This document shows, piece after piece, positions 26,855-35,587 of a stretch of 64,000 nt of DNA; the first letter of the stretch is position 1; each line of letters starts with the position of its first letter. Position numbers and translations under genes: made by a program. Source of the DNA: JAEINY01 sp942490535 (GTDB lineage Bacteria > Bacteroidota > Bacteroidia > Bacteroidales > Marinilabiliaceae); the NCBI GenBank assembly GCA_942490535.1, contig CALNXQ010000005.1, positions 1,922,001 through 1,986,000 of the forward strand, in the 5' to 3' direction. Below the pieces are notes generated by a model that searched no databases, was not told the DNA's origin, and saw only the letters and a program-made list of their open reading frames with translations.

Positions 26855-28183
26855 TTAATTTCTGCTTCTCATGATTTGGCCCACTTTGCCTTTTCCCAAA
26901 CGAATGTAGTCGAGGAGCGGACGGCTGGCCGGACACGTGAAGCTACAGGATCCGCATTCGATGCAATCCATGATTTTCTCTTCTTCCGCACGATCCCAGA
27001 TCTTTTTGTCTGAAACAGTCATGAGCAGATATGGTGATAAGCCCATGGGGCAAACCGATACGCACTTGGAGCAGCGAATACAAGGCTCCATGGCAGTCCG
27101 TTTTGCTTCTTCCTCCGGCATGATCAGGATCCCTGAGCTGCCTTTGGTCACCGGCACATCTATTGACGACATGGCTTTTCCCATCATGGGGCCACCCCCG
27201 ATGATTTTACCGGTATCTTCGGGTAATCCACCGGCTGCTTCAATCAAATCGGTCAATGGGGTTCCAACACGGGTCATCAGGTTACATGGGTTTTTTACCG
27301 ATTTACCGGTCACTGTCACCACACGTTCCACCAAGGGTTTATTTTTCTGAACCGCTTCGTATACAGCGAAAGTGGTACCTACGTTTTGAACGACAGCACC
27401 AACTTCAATGGGTAATTTACCTGATGGTACCTGGCGTTTGATACAAGCGTCGATCAATTGCTTTTCACCCCCTTGCGGGTATTGTACTTTCAATGGTTCA
27501 ATGGTGATACCTGGATATTCCTTGGCCAGTTGGGTCATGTGCTCAATGGCATCCTTTTTATTGTTTTCAATACCGATAATGGCTTTATCCACTTTTAAAG
27601 CTTTCATCAATATTTGAGTACCTACCATGATTTCTTCCCCTTTTTCCATCATCAATTGATGGTCACTGGTCAGATAAGGCTCACACTCGACCCCGTTCAG
27701 GATGAGTACATCACATTTCTTTCCGGGAGGGACAGATAATTTAACCTGAGCCGGGAAGGTAGCACCTCCCAAACCGACAATACCGGCTTCGCCTACTTTT
27801 TTGACGATTTCTTCAGCAGACAGGGTGATCTCTTTGCGAAGTTGCGCAGAGCGGTCGATGGATTCATCCCACTCATCACCTTCGGTATTTATAATGATGG
27901 CCTTGCGTTTATATCCGCTGGCATCCAATATGTCGTCGATTTTAAATACGGTACCTGAAACAGGGGAGTGGATGTTGGCGGATACAAAACCGGTAGATTT
28001 TGCAATGAGCTGACCTACTTTTACCACATCACCTTTTTTCACGACAGGCTCCGACGGGGCGCCGATATGTTGTGCTACCGGAACCGAAACTTGTTTGGGA
28101 ACGGGCAAGAATTCAATCTTTTTGCCAGCCGAAAATTTGTTTTCTGCCGGGTGAACCCCTCCAAGTGAGAATGTCTTTAACAC
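26855..28183 (-). CDS. rnfC: Rnf complex subunit C
   Basis: A 442-residue peripheral subunit that binds NAD(H) and FMN. After an RnfC-type barrel/biotinyl-like region (about 35-110, VKKGDVVKVGQLIAK), GLGGATFPAQVKL (about 135) is the NADH/FMN-binding glycine loop, as in NuoF. Two [4Fe-4S] motifs are at the C-terminus: CIRCSKCVSVCPMGLSP and CIECGSCSFTCPASRPL. Length is on the compact side because the long Lys/Ala-rich tail of proteobacterial RnfC is missing, as usual in Bacteroidota. Confidence 0.96.
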   Translation of the reverse strand: MLKTFSLGGVHPAENKFSAGKKIEFLPVPKQVSVPVAQHIGAPSEPVVKKGDVVKVGQLIAKSTGFVSANIHSPVSGTVFKIDDILDASGYKRKAIIINTEGDEWDESIDRSAQLRKEITLSAEEIVKKVGEAGIVGLGGATFPAQVKLSVPPGKKCDVLILNGVECEPYLTSDHQLMMEKGEEIMVGTQILMKALKVDKAIIGIENNKKDAIEHMTQLAKEYPGITIEPLKVQYPQGGEKQLIDACIKRQVPSGKLPIEVGAVVQNVGTTFAVYEAVQKNKPLVERVVTVTGKSVKNPCNLMTRVGTPLTDLIEAAGGLPEDTGKIIGGGPMMGKAMSSIDVPVTKGSSGILIMPEEEAKRTAMEPCIRCSKCVSVCPMGLSPYLLMTVSDKKIWDRAEEEKIMDCIECGSCSFTCPASRPLLDYIRLGKGKVGQIMRSRN

Positions 28184-28224
28184 AGCCTATACTTTTTTAG
28201 TTCAAAACTGATTTAACTGATAAA

Positions 28225-29085
28225 TTACTCTGCCTTTTCTTCTGCGGGTGCTTCCACCTTTGGTTTGCGGGGCGGGAAGTTGATTTCATGAATCGCATTG
28301 GTAGGACAAACCAGTACACATTTGCGACACAGTTTACACTTGTCGTCGTGAATGTAGGCCAGGTTGTTTTCCACGGTGATGGCGTCAAACGGACACTCTT
28401 TTTCACATTTTTTACACGCGATACAAGCTACCGAACAGGCTTTCTTAGCCGGTGCTCCCTTGTCCTTATTGGCACAGGAGATGTATACCCGGCGTCCTTT
28501 GGGCCCTTTCTTGCGCAATTCGATGATGTTTTTCGGACAGGCTTCCACACAGGCACCGCAGGACACACATTTGTCTTCGATAATAACTGGTAAACCGGTT
28601 TCCTCATCCATGTACATGGCATCAAATTGACAGGCATCCACACATTCGCCTAAGCCATAGCAGCCAAAGGAACAATTGGTTTCGCCACCATATAAAGCGC
28701 TGGCCACGGTACACGATGTGGCGCCGTCGTAGGCCGAGGTGCGTGGTCTGTTTTCACAGGTCCCGTTACATCTGAGCACCGCTACTGTTGGCGCTGCTGC
28801 TTCTACTACTTTGCCCAGAATAGCTGCTGCTGCGGACATTGTTTCAGCCCCTCCCACAGGGCAATTTAAATCAGAGATGTCATCGGCTTTCACCATTGCT
28901 TCCGCAAAGGCCCGACAACCCGGAAATCCACAACCACCACAGTTAGCCGCTGGTAAAGCTTCTTCCACCTGATCTATCCTTGGGTCTTCAAAAACCTTAA
29001 ATTTTTGAGCCACAAAATAGAGAATAATGGCAGCCGTAGCTCCCAACGCTCCTAAAGTGATTATGGTAATCAGAACAACGTTCAT
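28225..29085 (-). CDS. rnfB: Rnf complex subunit B (ferredoxin-like)
   Basis: A 286-residue Fe-S protein with a single N-terminal membrane helix (about 5-26). A four-Cys Fe-S domain follows (NCGGCGFPGCRAF...LNCPVGG). Then come ferredoxin-type clusters (CVSCGACVEACPKN, CIACKKCEKECP, CKLCRKCVLVCPTN) plus the additional Cys set near 125-150. It accepts electrons from soluble ferredoxin. The C-terminal tail (PPRKPKVEAPAEEK) is charged and disordered. Only 2 bases separate it from the rseC-like gene upstream, so the two are coupled. Confidence 0.96.
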   Translation of the reverse strand: MNVVLITIITLGALGATAAIILYFVAQKFKVFEDPRIDQVEEALPAANCGGCGFPGCRAFAEAMVKADDISDLNCPVGGAETMSAAAAILGKVVEAAAPTVAVLRCNGTCENRPRTSAYDGATSCTVASALYGGETNCSFGCYGLGECVDACQFDAMYMDEETGLPVIIEDKCVSCGACVEACPKNIIELRKKGPKGRRVYISCANKDKGAPAKKACSVACIACKKCEKECPFDAITVENNLAYIHDDKCKLCRKCVLVCPTNAIHEINFPPRKPKVEAPAEEKAE

Positions 29086-29087
29086 AA

Positions 29088-29513
29088 TCAGTTGATTTGA
29101 TGTTTTATTGTGAATGAAAATGTTTTCTGTAAACGATCTTTCAGATAATAGATCACTGCAAAATAAGGCACTAAAATGGCCAGTGATAACCCACCTGCCA
29201 ATACATCATTGCCGGTTAAGGTATAGGTAATCAGTAAAGCCGCAAAGATTAAAACCAAAGGGAAAATGTATGCCAGTAGGACTGCTTTGGGGGCCAGTGA
29301 TTTTTTGCCAAGAAGCATTACTTTTTGGCCAACGGTCAGTCCGCTTATGGACTGGTATATATCTATGACTTTATCTTGCAAATCAGCGGCTGTACAAGCG
29401 CCTTTGGCATGGCAGGAAGCACAAGCTGACTCATTTACAATAAGGACTTTGATGTGTTGAGGCTCAATGCTCTCCACAATACCTTCATGTTCGATGTATT
29501 CCAATTCTGACAT
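29088..29513 (-). CDS. rseC: RseC/SoxR-reducing-system-like membrane protein
   Basis: A 141-residue protein from the ATG at 29513. The longer frame from 29555 would include the promoter's -7 box, so it is rejected. An N-terminal soluble domain carries four cysteines (ACASCHAKGAC, the RseC signature), followed by two membrane helices (about 75-95 and 100-118). RseC-family proteins commonly accompany rnf genes and are implicated in electron transfer to, or reduction of, SoxR; the Bacteroidota role is unproven. It leads the seven-gene rnf operon. Confidence 0.88.
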   Translation of the reverse strand: MSELEYIEHEGIVESIEPQHIKVLIVNESACASCHAKGACTAADLQDKVIDIYQSISGLTVGQKVMLLGKKSLAPKAVLLAYIFPLVLIFAALLITYTLTGNDVLAGGLSLAILVPYFAVIYYLKDRLQKTFSFTIKHQIN

Positions 29514-29537
29514 ATATCCCATTATCCGTGCGACTGA

Positions 29538-29570
29538 CAAATGTAACGATGTCACTCAATTCTTTTCAAA
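29538..29570 (-). promoter_or_regulatory. Promoter of the rseC-rnfBCDGEA operon
   Basis: Minus-strand TTTG (29570-29567), 21-base spacer, perfect TACATTTG (29545-29538). It is 24 bases before the start at 29513. This is one of the two best promoter matches in the window. Confidence 0.7.
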
Positions 29571-29822
29571 ACCGAAGTATATTTTAATTTGGAATGAATA
29601 AAAATAGCGAACGCTTCCAAATGTTAATTGGCTAGGAAATAGGTTTTTTAGATGAATTCGATTCTAAAATATTGGCATTAAAACATTTATAGAGAAAAAT
29701 ATCTGTATTAAGTGGCATCCGGATTCCAGAAAGAATACTATGATAAATGTCATGTTTTTGGACTGGGGTTCGGAAGTAGTTTTGTAAGTGGCTTAGTGTG
29801 TATTTGTTCTTAATACTGCTAT

Positions 29823-31922
29823 TTAACTAATCATACTCCAGTTCATCTTTTCCCTGGCTAACTTTTTGAGTTGTTTATTTAGGATAAAGTTCTCCTGCTT
29901 CTCCAGCAAGGGATCATCCTCCAGGATGGCTTCGGCTACCTGGCGGGCGAACTGCAGGATTTGACCATCTTTTCCCAGGTTAGCAATCTTCAGGCTAAAG
30001 GGGAGTCCGGATTGTTGCGTGCCTTCCAGATCACCGGGCCCGCGCAATTTCATGTCCGCTTCAGCTATTTCGAATCCATCGGTGGTGCGGGTCATTATCT
30101 CCATCCGCTTACGGGTATCATCGGACAGTTTGTAGCTGGTCATAAGGATACAAAAGCTTTGATCCGCACCTCGACCCACTCGGCCGCGTAATTGGTGCAG
30201 CTGCGATAAGCCGAAGCGTTCTGCGCTCTCGATCACCATCACCGACGCGTTAGGAACGTTAACACCCACTTCAATCACCGTGGTGGAAACCAGTATCTGT
30301 GATTGCATGGACGCAAAATGCTGCATGGCTTCTTCTTTTTCTGCAGGTCGCATTTTTCCATGTACCATACTGACTTTGTATTCCGGAAACACGCGTTGCA
30401 TGTAGTCATAACCTTCGGTCAGGTTTTTAAAATCCATCTTTTCCGATTCCTCAATAAGTGGATACACGACATAGACTTGCCGTCCTTTATCCAATTCGCC
30501 CTTGATGAATTTATTCAGGTTGTTACGGCGATTATGGAAATAATGAGCGGTCTCGATGGGCTTTCGGCCTGGTGGTAATTCATCGATTACTGATACTTCC
30601 AAATCCCCATAGATCGTCATGGCCAGTGTCCGGGGGATGGGTGTTGCCGTCATTACCAACACGTGGGGTGGCTGATGATTTTTCTTCCATAAACGGGCGC
30701 GCTGAGCTACCCCAAAGCGATGCTGTTCGTCAATGACTGTTAAACCCAGATTTTTGAATTGCACCCGGTCTTCAATCAGGGCGTGCGTTCCGATGAGTAT
30801 CTGCAGTTCGCCGGACTGTAATTCCTGATCAATTCGCAATCGCTCTTTTTTCTTCGTGGATCCGGTTAATAGAGCAACATTGATATTCAATCCCTGCAAC
30901 ATTTCACTGATGGTTTCAAAATGTTGGGTGGCTAAAATCTCTGTGGGGGCCATAATAGAGGCCTGAAATGAATTATCCAGAGCTATGAGCATCACCATCA
31001 GGGCCACGAGCGTTTTCCCGGAACCCACATCCCCTTGTAAGAGGCGATTCATTTGTATCCCCGAACCCATGTCGCGTCGAATCTCCTTGATCACCCGCTT
31101 TTGGGCATTGGTGAGTTCAAAAGGTAATTTCTCTTTATAAAATGTATTGAGGTGTTCGCCTACTCTGCTAAAGTGGTGGCCCTTAATTTTACGATTGCGT
31201 TGGTTGCGGATACGCAAAATATTGAGCTGTATGTAGAGCAGCTCTTCGAATTTTAAGCGGAATTGTGCTTTTTCCAACAGTTGAGTATCTGTGGGGAAAT
31301 GTATGGTTTTTAATGCATCGTGTAGTTTCACTAGCTTGTAACGGTCCAGTATGCGTGCCGGTAGTGTTTCCGGTATCATGCCTTTGAAGGATAAAAAGAT
31401 GTTTTGTTGGAGTTTCTGAATGGCTTTAGAGTTCAGATACTGCCGCTTCATCTTCTCTGTGGTGTTGTAAAAGGCCTGAAGGCCTGCTGCAATTTTCACG
31501 TCACCTTCTTTCACCTGATCCATTTCCGGGTGGACAATGTTAATTTGGCCATTGAATGCAGATGGTTTTCCAAATACAATGTATTCCGCTTCCGTTTTTA
31601 AATTTTCCTTAATGTGTTTGTTGCCTTTGAACCAAACTAACTCGATGCCTCCAGTACCATCCGAGAACATTACAGACAAGCGTGCTTGACGGCCTTCGCC
31701 AATGGTTTTCATCGCTGTGATACGGCCTTTAACCTGTATGTAGGGTAATTTGGCATTGACTTCCCGGATGGTATATAGTTTACTTCGGTCTACATACTTG
31801 TAAGGGAAATAATAAAGCAGGTCCTCATACGATACGATTTTCAACTCCTCCCGAAAGAGATCCGCTCGCTTGGGGCCTACGCCAGGCAGGTAAGTAATAT
31901 TTTGAATGGCCAAATCAGACAT
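29823..31922 (-). CDS. recG: ATP-dependent DNA helicase RecG
   Basis: A 699-residue branch-migration helicase that remodels stalled forks and Holliday junctions. The N-terminal wedge/OB domain (about 1-260) contains YLPGVGPKRADLF and the OB fold around 60-150. The helicase core has LLQGDVGSGKT (Walker A, about 293-303), DEQHRFG (motif II, DEQH typical of RecG), MTATPIPRTLA (III) and QLRGRVGRG (VI). The C-terminal LRGPGDLEGTQQSGLPF is the TRG-type motif. Length is normal. It is monocistronic, with a promoter abutting the start codon. Confidence 0.97.
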   Translation of the reverse strand: MSDLAIQNITYLPGVGPKRADLFREELKIVSYEDLLYYFPYKYVDRSKLYTIREVNAKLPYIQVKGRITAMKTIGEGRQARLSVMFSDGTGGIELVWFKGNKHIKENLKTEAEYIVFGKPSAFNGQINIVHPEMDQVKEGDVKIAAGLQAFYNTTEKMKRQYLNSKAIQKLQQNIFLSFKGMIPETLPARILDRYKLVKLHDALKTIHFPTDTQLLEKAQFRLKFEELLYIQLNILRIRNQRNRKIKGHHFSRVGEHLNTFYKEKLPFELTNAQKRVIKEIRRDMGSGIQMNRLLQGDVGSGKTLVALMVMLIALDNSFQASIMAPTEILATQHFETISEMLQGLNINVALLTGSTKKKERLRIDQELQSGELQILIGTHALIEDRVQFKNLGLTVIDEQHRFGVAQRARLWKKNHQPPHVLVMTATPIPRTLAMTIYGDLEVSVIDELPPGRKPIETAHYFHNRRNNLNKFIKGELDKGRQVYVVYPLIEESEKMDFKNLTEGYDYMQRVFPEYKVSMVHGKMRPAEKEEAMQHFASMQSQILVSTTVIEVGVNVPNASVMVIESAERFGLSQLHQLRGRVGRGADQSFCILMTSYKLSDDTRKRMEIMTRTTDGFEIAEADMKLRGPGDLEGTQQSGLPFSLKIANLGKDGQILQFARQVAEAILEDDPLLEKQENFILNKQLKKLAREKMNWSMIS

Positions 31923-31926
31923 GGTG

Positions 31927-31956
31927 CAAAAATAGTGAAGAATTAGCGTTTGGCAA
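31927..31956 (-). promoter_or_regulatory. Promoter of recG, abutting the start codon
   Basis: Minus-strand TTG (31956-31954), 19-base spacer, TATTTTTG (31934-31927). The box ends 5 bases before the ATG (31922), implying a leaderless or nearly leaderless message. Confidence 0.5.
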
Positions 31957-32145
31957 TCATTCGTTGAAGAAGCAATGGATTTTGATTCGGTATCCAGATA
32001 AGTAAGGCATTTACTGGAGACGTTATTTATTTTTAGTAAGGTCTTCGTTATGAAGGTCTTCTTTGTGCATACATCAAAATGTTAATAAATGTTTATTTAA
32101 GCAGTAGCACTTTGTCTTTTATTATCTTGCTACGATTTAAATTTT

Positions 32146-32229
32146 AAGTGAGGTTGGTTATGGGGCCGGGAATCCCCAATTATGGCCAGTCATGGCCCTG
32201 TTTCTGCAGGGCTTTTTTTATTTTTTTTC
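32146..32229 (+). ncRNA. Candidate small RNA or leader attenuator
   Basis: GC-rich segment in AT-rich surroundings. It has a hairpin GGGG/CCCC (32162-32165 with 32173-32177), a TGGCCA/TGGCC pair (32183-32197) and a terminal stem-loop with a long U tract. A TTTG (32111) and TACGATTT (32131) 16 bases apart could be a promoter. It does not match any RNA family I know. It could be an independent small RNA or the attenuated leader of the gene at 32377. Confidence 0.35.
32194..32229 (+). terminator. Orphan terminator, no upstream plus-strand gene
   Basis: GCCCTG (32195-32200) / CAGGGC (32207-32212), then TTTTTTTA and a further T8. Confidence 0.8.
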
Positions 32230-32376
32230 ATCGTTCCAGGAAGACGTAAATACGATGAGAATCAGTTCTGTTATTTGTAGTGTTCTACAAAAGTAAGAAA
32301 AATGTTAATAACTTTTTTAAACCTTTTGGAATGTGCTGGCGTACGTAGGCTTGCATATAAAGGAAAACATCAAGTT

Positions 32377-32781
32377 ATGAAAAAACAAATTGCTTCAAGT
32401 CAGTATTACGACTTGGCCGTAGACGTTTCAAAGAATCGTTTATACATTACATCGAAAGGATTTTGGAACAAAGGAGAGATCATTGATGCCTATCACCAAT
32501 GTCAAACGGAAGCTTTAACGCATGTAAAACCAAATTTTACATTGGTTGCTGACATGCGTGATTTTAAAATTTTACCTCAGGATCTAGTACCGAAACAAGA
32601 AGCTACGCATAAGGACTTGGCGAAAGCCGGAATGTATCGTGTGGCTTGTATTGTTCCTGCCAGTGCTGTGGCAAATTTTCAGTTGAGAGATGTGGCTAAG
32701 GGAACTGAAATGCCTGAGCAGCGATTTGCTGTGATGTCAGAGGGTGAAGCCTGGTTGGATGCTGAATCTGGAAAATTGTAA
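32377..32781 (+). CDS. Small conserved-looking protein, SpoIIAA/STAS-like fold suspected
   Basis: A 134-residue soluble protein. The frame is open upstream to 32302, but the ATG at 32377 (MKKQIASSQYY) gives the natural N-terminus. It has no signal peptide or membrane helix. Alternating beta/alpha composition (LYITSKGFWNKGEIIDAYHQ, FTLVADMRDFKIL, YRVACIVPASAV, QRFAVMSEGEAWLDAE) resembles the single-domain SpoIIAA-like/STAS-like proteins of Bacteroidota, and the closing 'F..EAWLD' matches that group. I could not assign a function. A good terminator follows at 32788. Confidence 0.7.
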   Translation: MKKQIASSQYYDLAVDVSKNRLYITSKGFWNKGEIIDAYHQCQTEALTHVKPNFTLVADMRDFKILPQDLVPKQEATHKDLAKAGMYRVACIVPASAVANFQLRDVAKGTEMPEQRFAVMSEGEAWLDAESGKL

Positions 32782-32787
32782 TGAAAA

Positions 32788-32821
32788 AAAGGCCTTGTTA
32801 AACAGGGCCTTTGCTTTTTTT
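32788..32821 (+). terminator. Terminator of the small STAS-like gene
   Basis: AAAGGCCTTGTT (32788-32799) pairs with ACAGGGCCTTT (32802-32812), then T7. Confidence 0.8.
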
Positions 32822-33007
32822 CTGTTTTGATATCTTTTGTGCAGATCTATTTTTATCCCCTATCCCCGCACGCTTTTTTCTACTTGATTACTGAAGTACT
32901 CCTCGCGCGGTAATATTACTACATACATAAATGTTTCGTTTATTGATTAGAGGTATGCCCTTTCCAATTTAGAGTGCTTCTGAGTTGGAGTTAGTACTAT
33001 AATTTTC

Positions 33008-33072
33008 CATAAAAGTTCTTTTTGCCGAAAATGGATATTTTTTGTTATACTTAATAAATAACTTGCGACTCC
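33008..33072 (-). pseudogene. Relic of an AraC-type gene leader and start
   Basis: A 25-bp sequence (33019-33043, containing GCCGAAAATGGATAT) is identical to 41125-41149, the leader of the intact AraC gene. In both places a minus-strand ATG lies exactly 8 bases away. Upstream bases are also alike (GGAGwC...AAGTTA). Here the frame from 33010 stops after 13 codons. Confidence 0.5.
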
Positions 33073-33192
33073 TTTATATGCAACAGACAAAGACACCCAT
33101 TCTATTTATGAATGGAGTCGTTGTCGATGCGGTATTAATCGAAGTAAAATTGATGTGGTATCAATGATATCAGAGGAATATCGTGATTTTTT

Positions 33193-33224
33193 AGAGCTCT
33201 GTGTTTTGCAGGGCTCTTTTTTTT
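33193..33224 (+). terminator. Terminator-like hairpin downstream of a 29-codon frame
   Basis: AGAGCTCTG (33193-33201) / CAGGGCTCT (33209-33217), one mismatch, then a T run. Confidence 0.6.
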
Positions 33225-33480
33225 CCATGGAATTGTTAGGCCAAGAATAGTGTGTTGGTAGTATTGACATGCTCTTGAACGATACTCAACCGGAAGTCTT
33301 AAAAAAGCAAAGTGCAAACGATTCTGCACTTTGTTGAATTATTGGATAGCAAAATGTTTTTAAAGGTCTGTAGCCGGTGCTGTTTGCAGTTGTTGCAATA
33401 TTTAGTCAATTCCTGACCTGGACAAGCATTACCAAATAATGAATATCGATCAACAAATGAAGAACGCCGAATTCTTAAAT

Positions 33481-34258
33481 CACAATAGTATATTGTTCAC
33501 AATCATTAACTCGTACGGGTTAGCGATTACCTTACCAATTGTGGTGTTATGTTCAATCGCGCAGTCGGCATAAATGCTTATGCCTGTTTTCCGTAGCTGG
33601 CATCTTTTAAGTGTGTCCATACACGCATGCGGGATGCACATAAGCAGACAAAGAAAGGTTTTCCCTCTTTGTGAGCATTCTAAATAAAGGCGATGGCCGC
33701 TCCGGTGAATTCCTCATCTGCCGTTTCGATGCATTTTGAGTTAAGGGCCCGTGTGTTTAATAGAGCCATCGGCAGTGGAGCGTATCACACCGCGTGGTCC
33801 GTATTTTTCATGAAACGCAGGGTCTTTGGGGTAATAGTAAGTTTCCGGCTCTTCTTCTGCATTTAAGTGATACAGATTACCATAAAACTCAGCAAAACCA
33901 TAATTGGTTGGTAAGTGTTTGTTATGGTCGCCCAAATGGTTTTTTCCAAAATGACCGGAAGTATACCCCAGTAGTTTCAATAACTCAACAATGGTTGGTT
34001 CGGTTGAATACCCTGTTTTGAATCCGCCATCCCAATCATTAATAGACCTGTTCGTAAGGGGTGTTGCCCTAAAATGAAGACAGCACGACCAGCGGTACAT
34101 GATTGTTGCGAATACCAGTTGGTGAACATGGCACCTTCGGCGGCCAGTTTGTCTAAGTTTGATGTCTTGTAACCCATCATTCCATGGTTATAGCAACTGA
34201 TATTGGCCCAGCCAACGTCGTTACTCCAAATCACCAGGATGTTAGGTTTTTTGTGCAC
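33481..34258 (-). pseudogene. Decayed arylsulfatase
   Basis: Starting at 34258 the minus strand encodes MHKKPNILVIWSNDVGWANI, the normal opening of type-I sulfatases. SCTAGRAVFILGQHPLRTGL follows, with the C-x-A-G-R formylglycine site. Homology then shifts frame near 34020 (TIVELLKLLGYTSGHFGKNH, then FYGNLYHLNAEEEPETYYYP). After a stop at 33741 it continues as ADEEF...AHKEGKPFFV, THLKDASYGK and EHNTTIGKV in changing frames with several stops. About half the usual length remains. The absence of a signal peptide, the frameshifts and the missing C-terminal half show that it is dead. An intact copy would hydrolyse sulfate esters. Confidence 0.88.
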
Positions 34259-34609
34259 TGATGGCTATCGTGAGGTAGCATGCAATTGTTAATAAAAAAG
34301 CTTTTTCATCAGTATGATAATATAAGGATTCAATAGTTGTTATGCCTAATTCTGGTTCGTGAAATATGTTCATCAATATCAAGATAATATATAGGTATAT
34401 GGATGATAATGTTTATTTCAAAGGGCTTTTTGATACCTTCGGAAGTGTGTCAAAAACATTTTATGCAGACAGTGATTTAAGAAATTAAAGGGACGTATTT
34501 ATTTTGTAGTCGGTGGTGATTTTCAGTTGTAGGTAACGCAAGAAACATGGTGACTTTGTTGCAATTGAATGAAAATTCGTATTAAATTAGGGAAAAATGA
34601 CCCGAAATA
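34259..34609. other. Intergenic region before the membrane histidine kinase
   Basis: AT-rich, no reading frame. A TTTG at 34555 with TATTAAAT 21 bases on is a poor promoter candidate. Otherwise I see nothing in it. Confidence 0.4.
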
Positions 34610-35587
34610 ATGAGACGAAATCAATTGGTATCAAAAGATTTTAAGTTCGAATATGGTATTATCAGCTTATATCTGATTATTGGGGGTATGTGGGTTTTAT
34701 TCTCTGATCGGATAGCCGTCGGTTTAATTGATAATAAAGTATGGCTCACACGGATTCTCACCTACAAGGACTGGTTTTATGTATTAACGACAGGAGTCTC
34801 CCTTTTGGTCATCATGAAGTTTTATTTGGAGCGGTTACGAAAAGCTGAGGCCAAAGCCAGGGAAAATGATCAACTGAAGTCAGCGTTCTTGCAGAATATA
34901 TCTCATGAGATGCGGACGCCCATGAATGCTATCATTGGTTTTACCGAAATAATGATGCAAGGGGACGAAGCCGAGCTCGATAAAAGTTATTATTTAGAGG
35001 TTATTCATAAAAGTACTCAGCAATTGTTGGGTGTGGTCAATGACGTGGTTGATATTTCCATGATTGAGACAGGTGCTGTAGAGCCCATTCGTGATCAATT
35101 TGAGCTTAACCGGATGTTGGACGAGCTCTATACTTCTTTCTTGCCGGAGATGAAAGAGCAGCTTCGTTTGGTATTGCGCAAAGGGCTGCCTAAACAAACG
35201 GTTACTTTAGTAACCGATGAAATGAAACTGAAACGGGTTATCATCAACCTGTTGAATAATGCCCTTAAATACACCCATAAAGGACAAATCGAGTTGGGGT
35301 ATCAAATTAAAGAGCAGCAGGTTGAGTTTTATGTGAAAGATACGGGCATTGGTATCGTAAAGGAGTTGCATCACTCCATTTTTGAACGGTTTAAGCAATC
35401 GGAGATTGAATTGGCGCGGCGCACAGGTGGTACAGGTTTGGGTTTGTCTATTTGTAAAGGCTTGATGGATGTGTTGGGTGGAAAGATCTGGGTCGAATCG
35501 GAGCCACATGTAGGGTCCACTTTTTATTTTTCCTTGCCGGTAAAGGTGGAAAAAGAAACAGAAGCTGTTAACACGTCAGTCTTATAA
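34610..35587 (+). CDS. Membrane-anchored sensor histidine kinase, short
   Basis: A 325-residue kinase. Two membrane helices (about 15-34 and 60-76) bracket a periplasmic loop of only about 25 residues, too short for a sensor domain, so sensing would be in or at the membrane. HisKA has H99 in ISHEMRTPMNAIIGF. HATPase boxes are NLLNNALKYT (N), DTGIGI (G1) and GGTGLGLSI (G2). No receiver domain and no response-regulator gene are adjacent. It resembles, in its kinase half, the larger kinase at 20959-23598. It stands alone in a gene-poor area, with no clear terminator. Confidence 0.9.
   Translation: MRRNQLVSKDFKFEYGIISLYLIIGGMWVLFSDRIAVGLIDNKVWLTRILTYKDWFYVLTTGVSLLVIMKFYLERLRKAEAKARENDQLKSAFLQNISHEMRTPMNAIIGFTEIMMQGDEAELDKSYYLEVIHKSTQQLLGVVNDVVDISMIETGAVEPIRDQFELNRMLDELYTSFLPEMKEQLRLVLRKGLPKQTVTLVTDEMKLKRVIINLLNNALKYTHKGQIELGYQIKEQQVEFYVKDTGIGIVKELHHSIFERFKQSEIELARRTGGTGLGLSICKGLMDVLGGKIWVESEPHVGSTFYFSLPVKVEKETEAVNTSVL

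Larger units (their letters stand above)
31957..32376. other. Intergenic region containing an orphan terminator and candidate small RNA
   Basis: No reading frame of note. A structured stretch at about 32150-32229 ends in a strong plus-strand terminator although no gene lies upstream on that strand (separate entries). From 32230 to the next start the DNA is plain and AT-rich. Confidence 0.5.
32822..33480. other. Gene-poor stretch with an AraC-leader relic and a stray terminator
   Basis: Nothing complete is encoded. 33008-33072 (minus strand) is a relic of a gene start matching the AraC gene at 41116. A 29-codon plus-strand frame (33078-33167) is followed by a terminator at 33193. The rest shows scattered short frames with stops. 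Confidence 0.45.

Noticed and set aside
33135..33329. Minus-strand frame of 64 codons
   Set aside because: It runs through a terminator hairpin on the opposite strand, shows no domain, and lies in eroded DNA.
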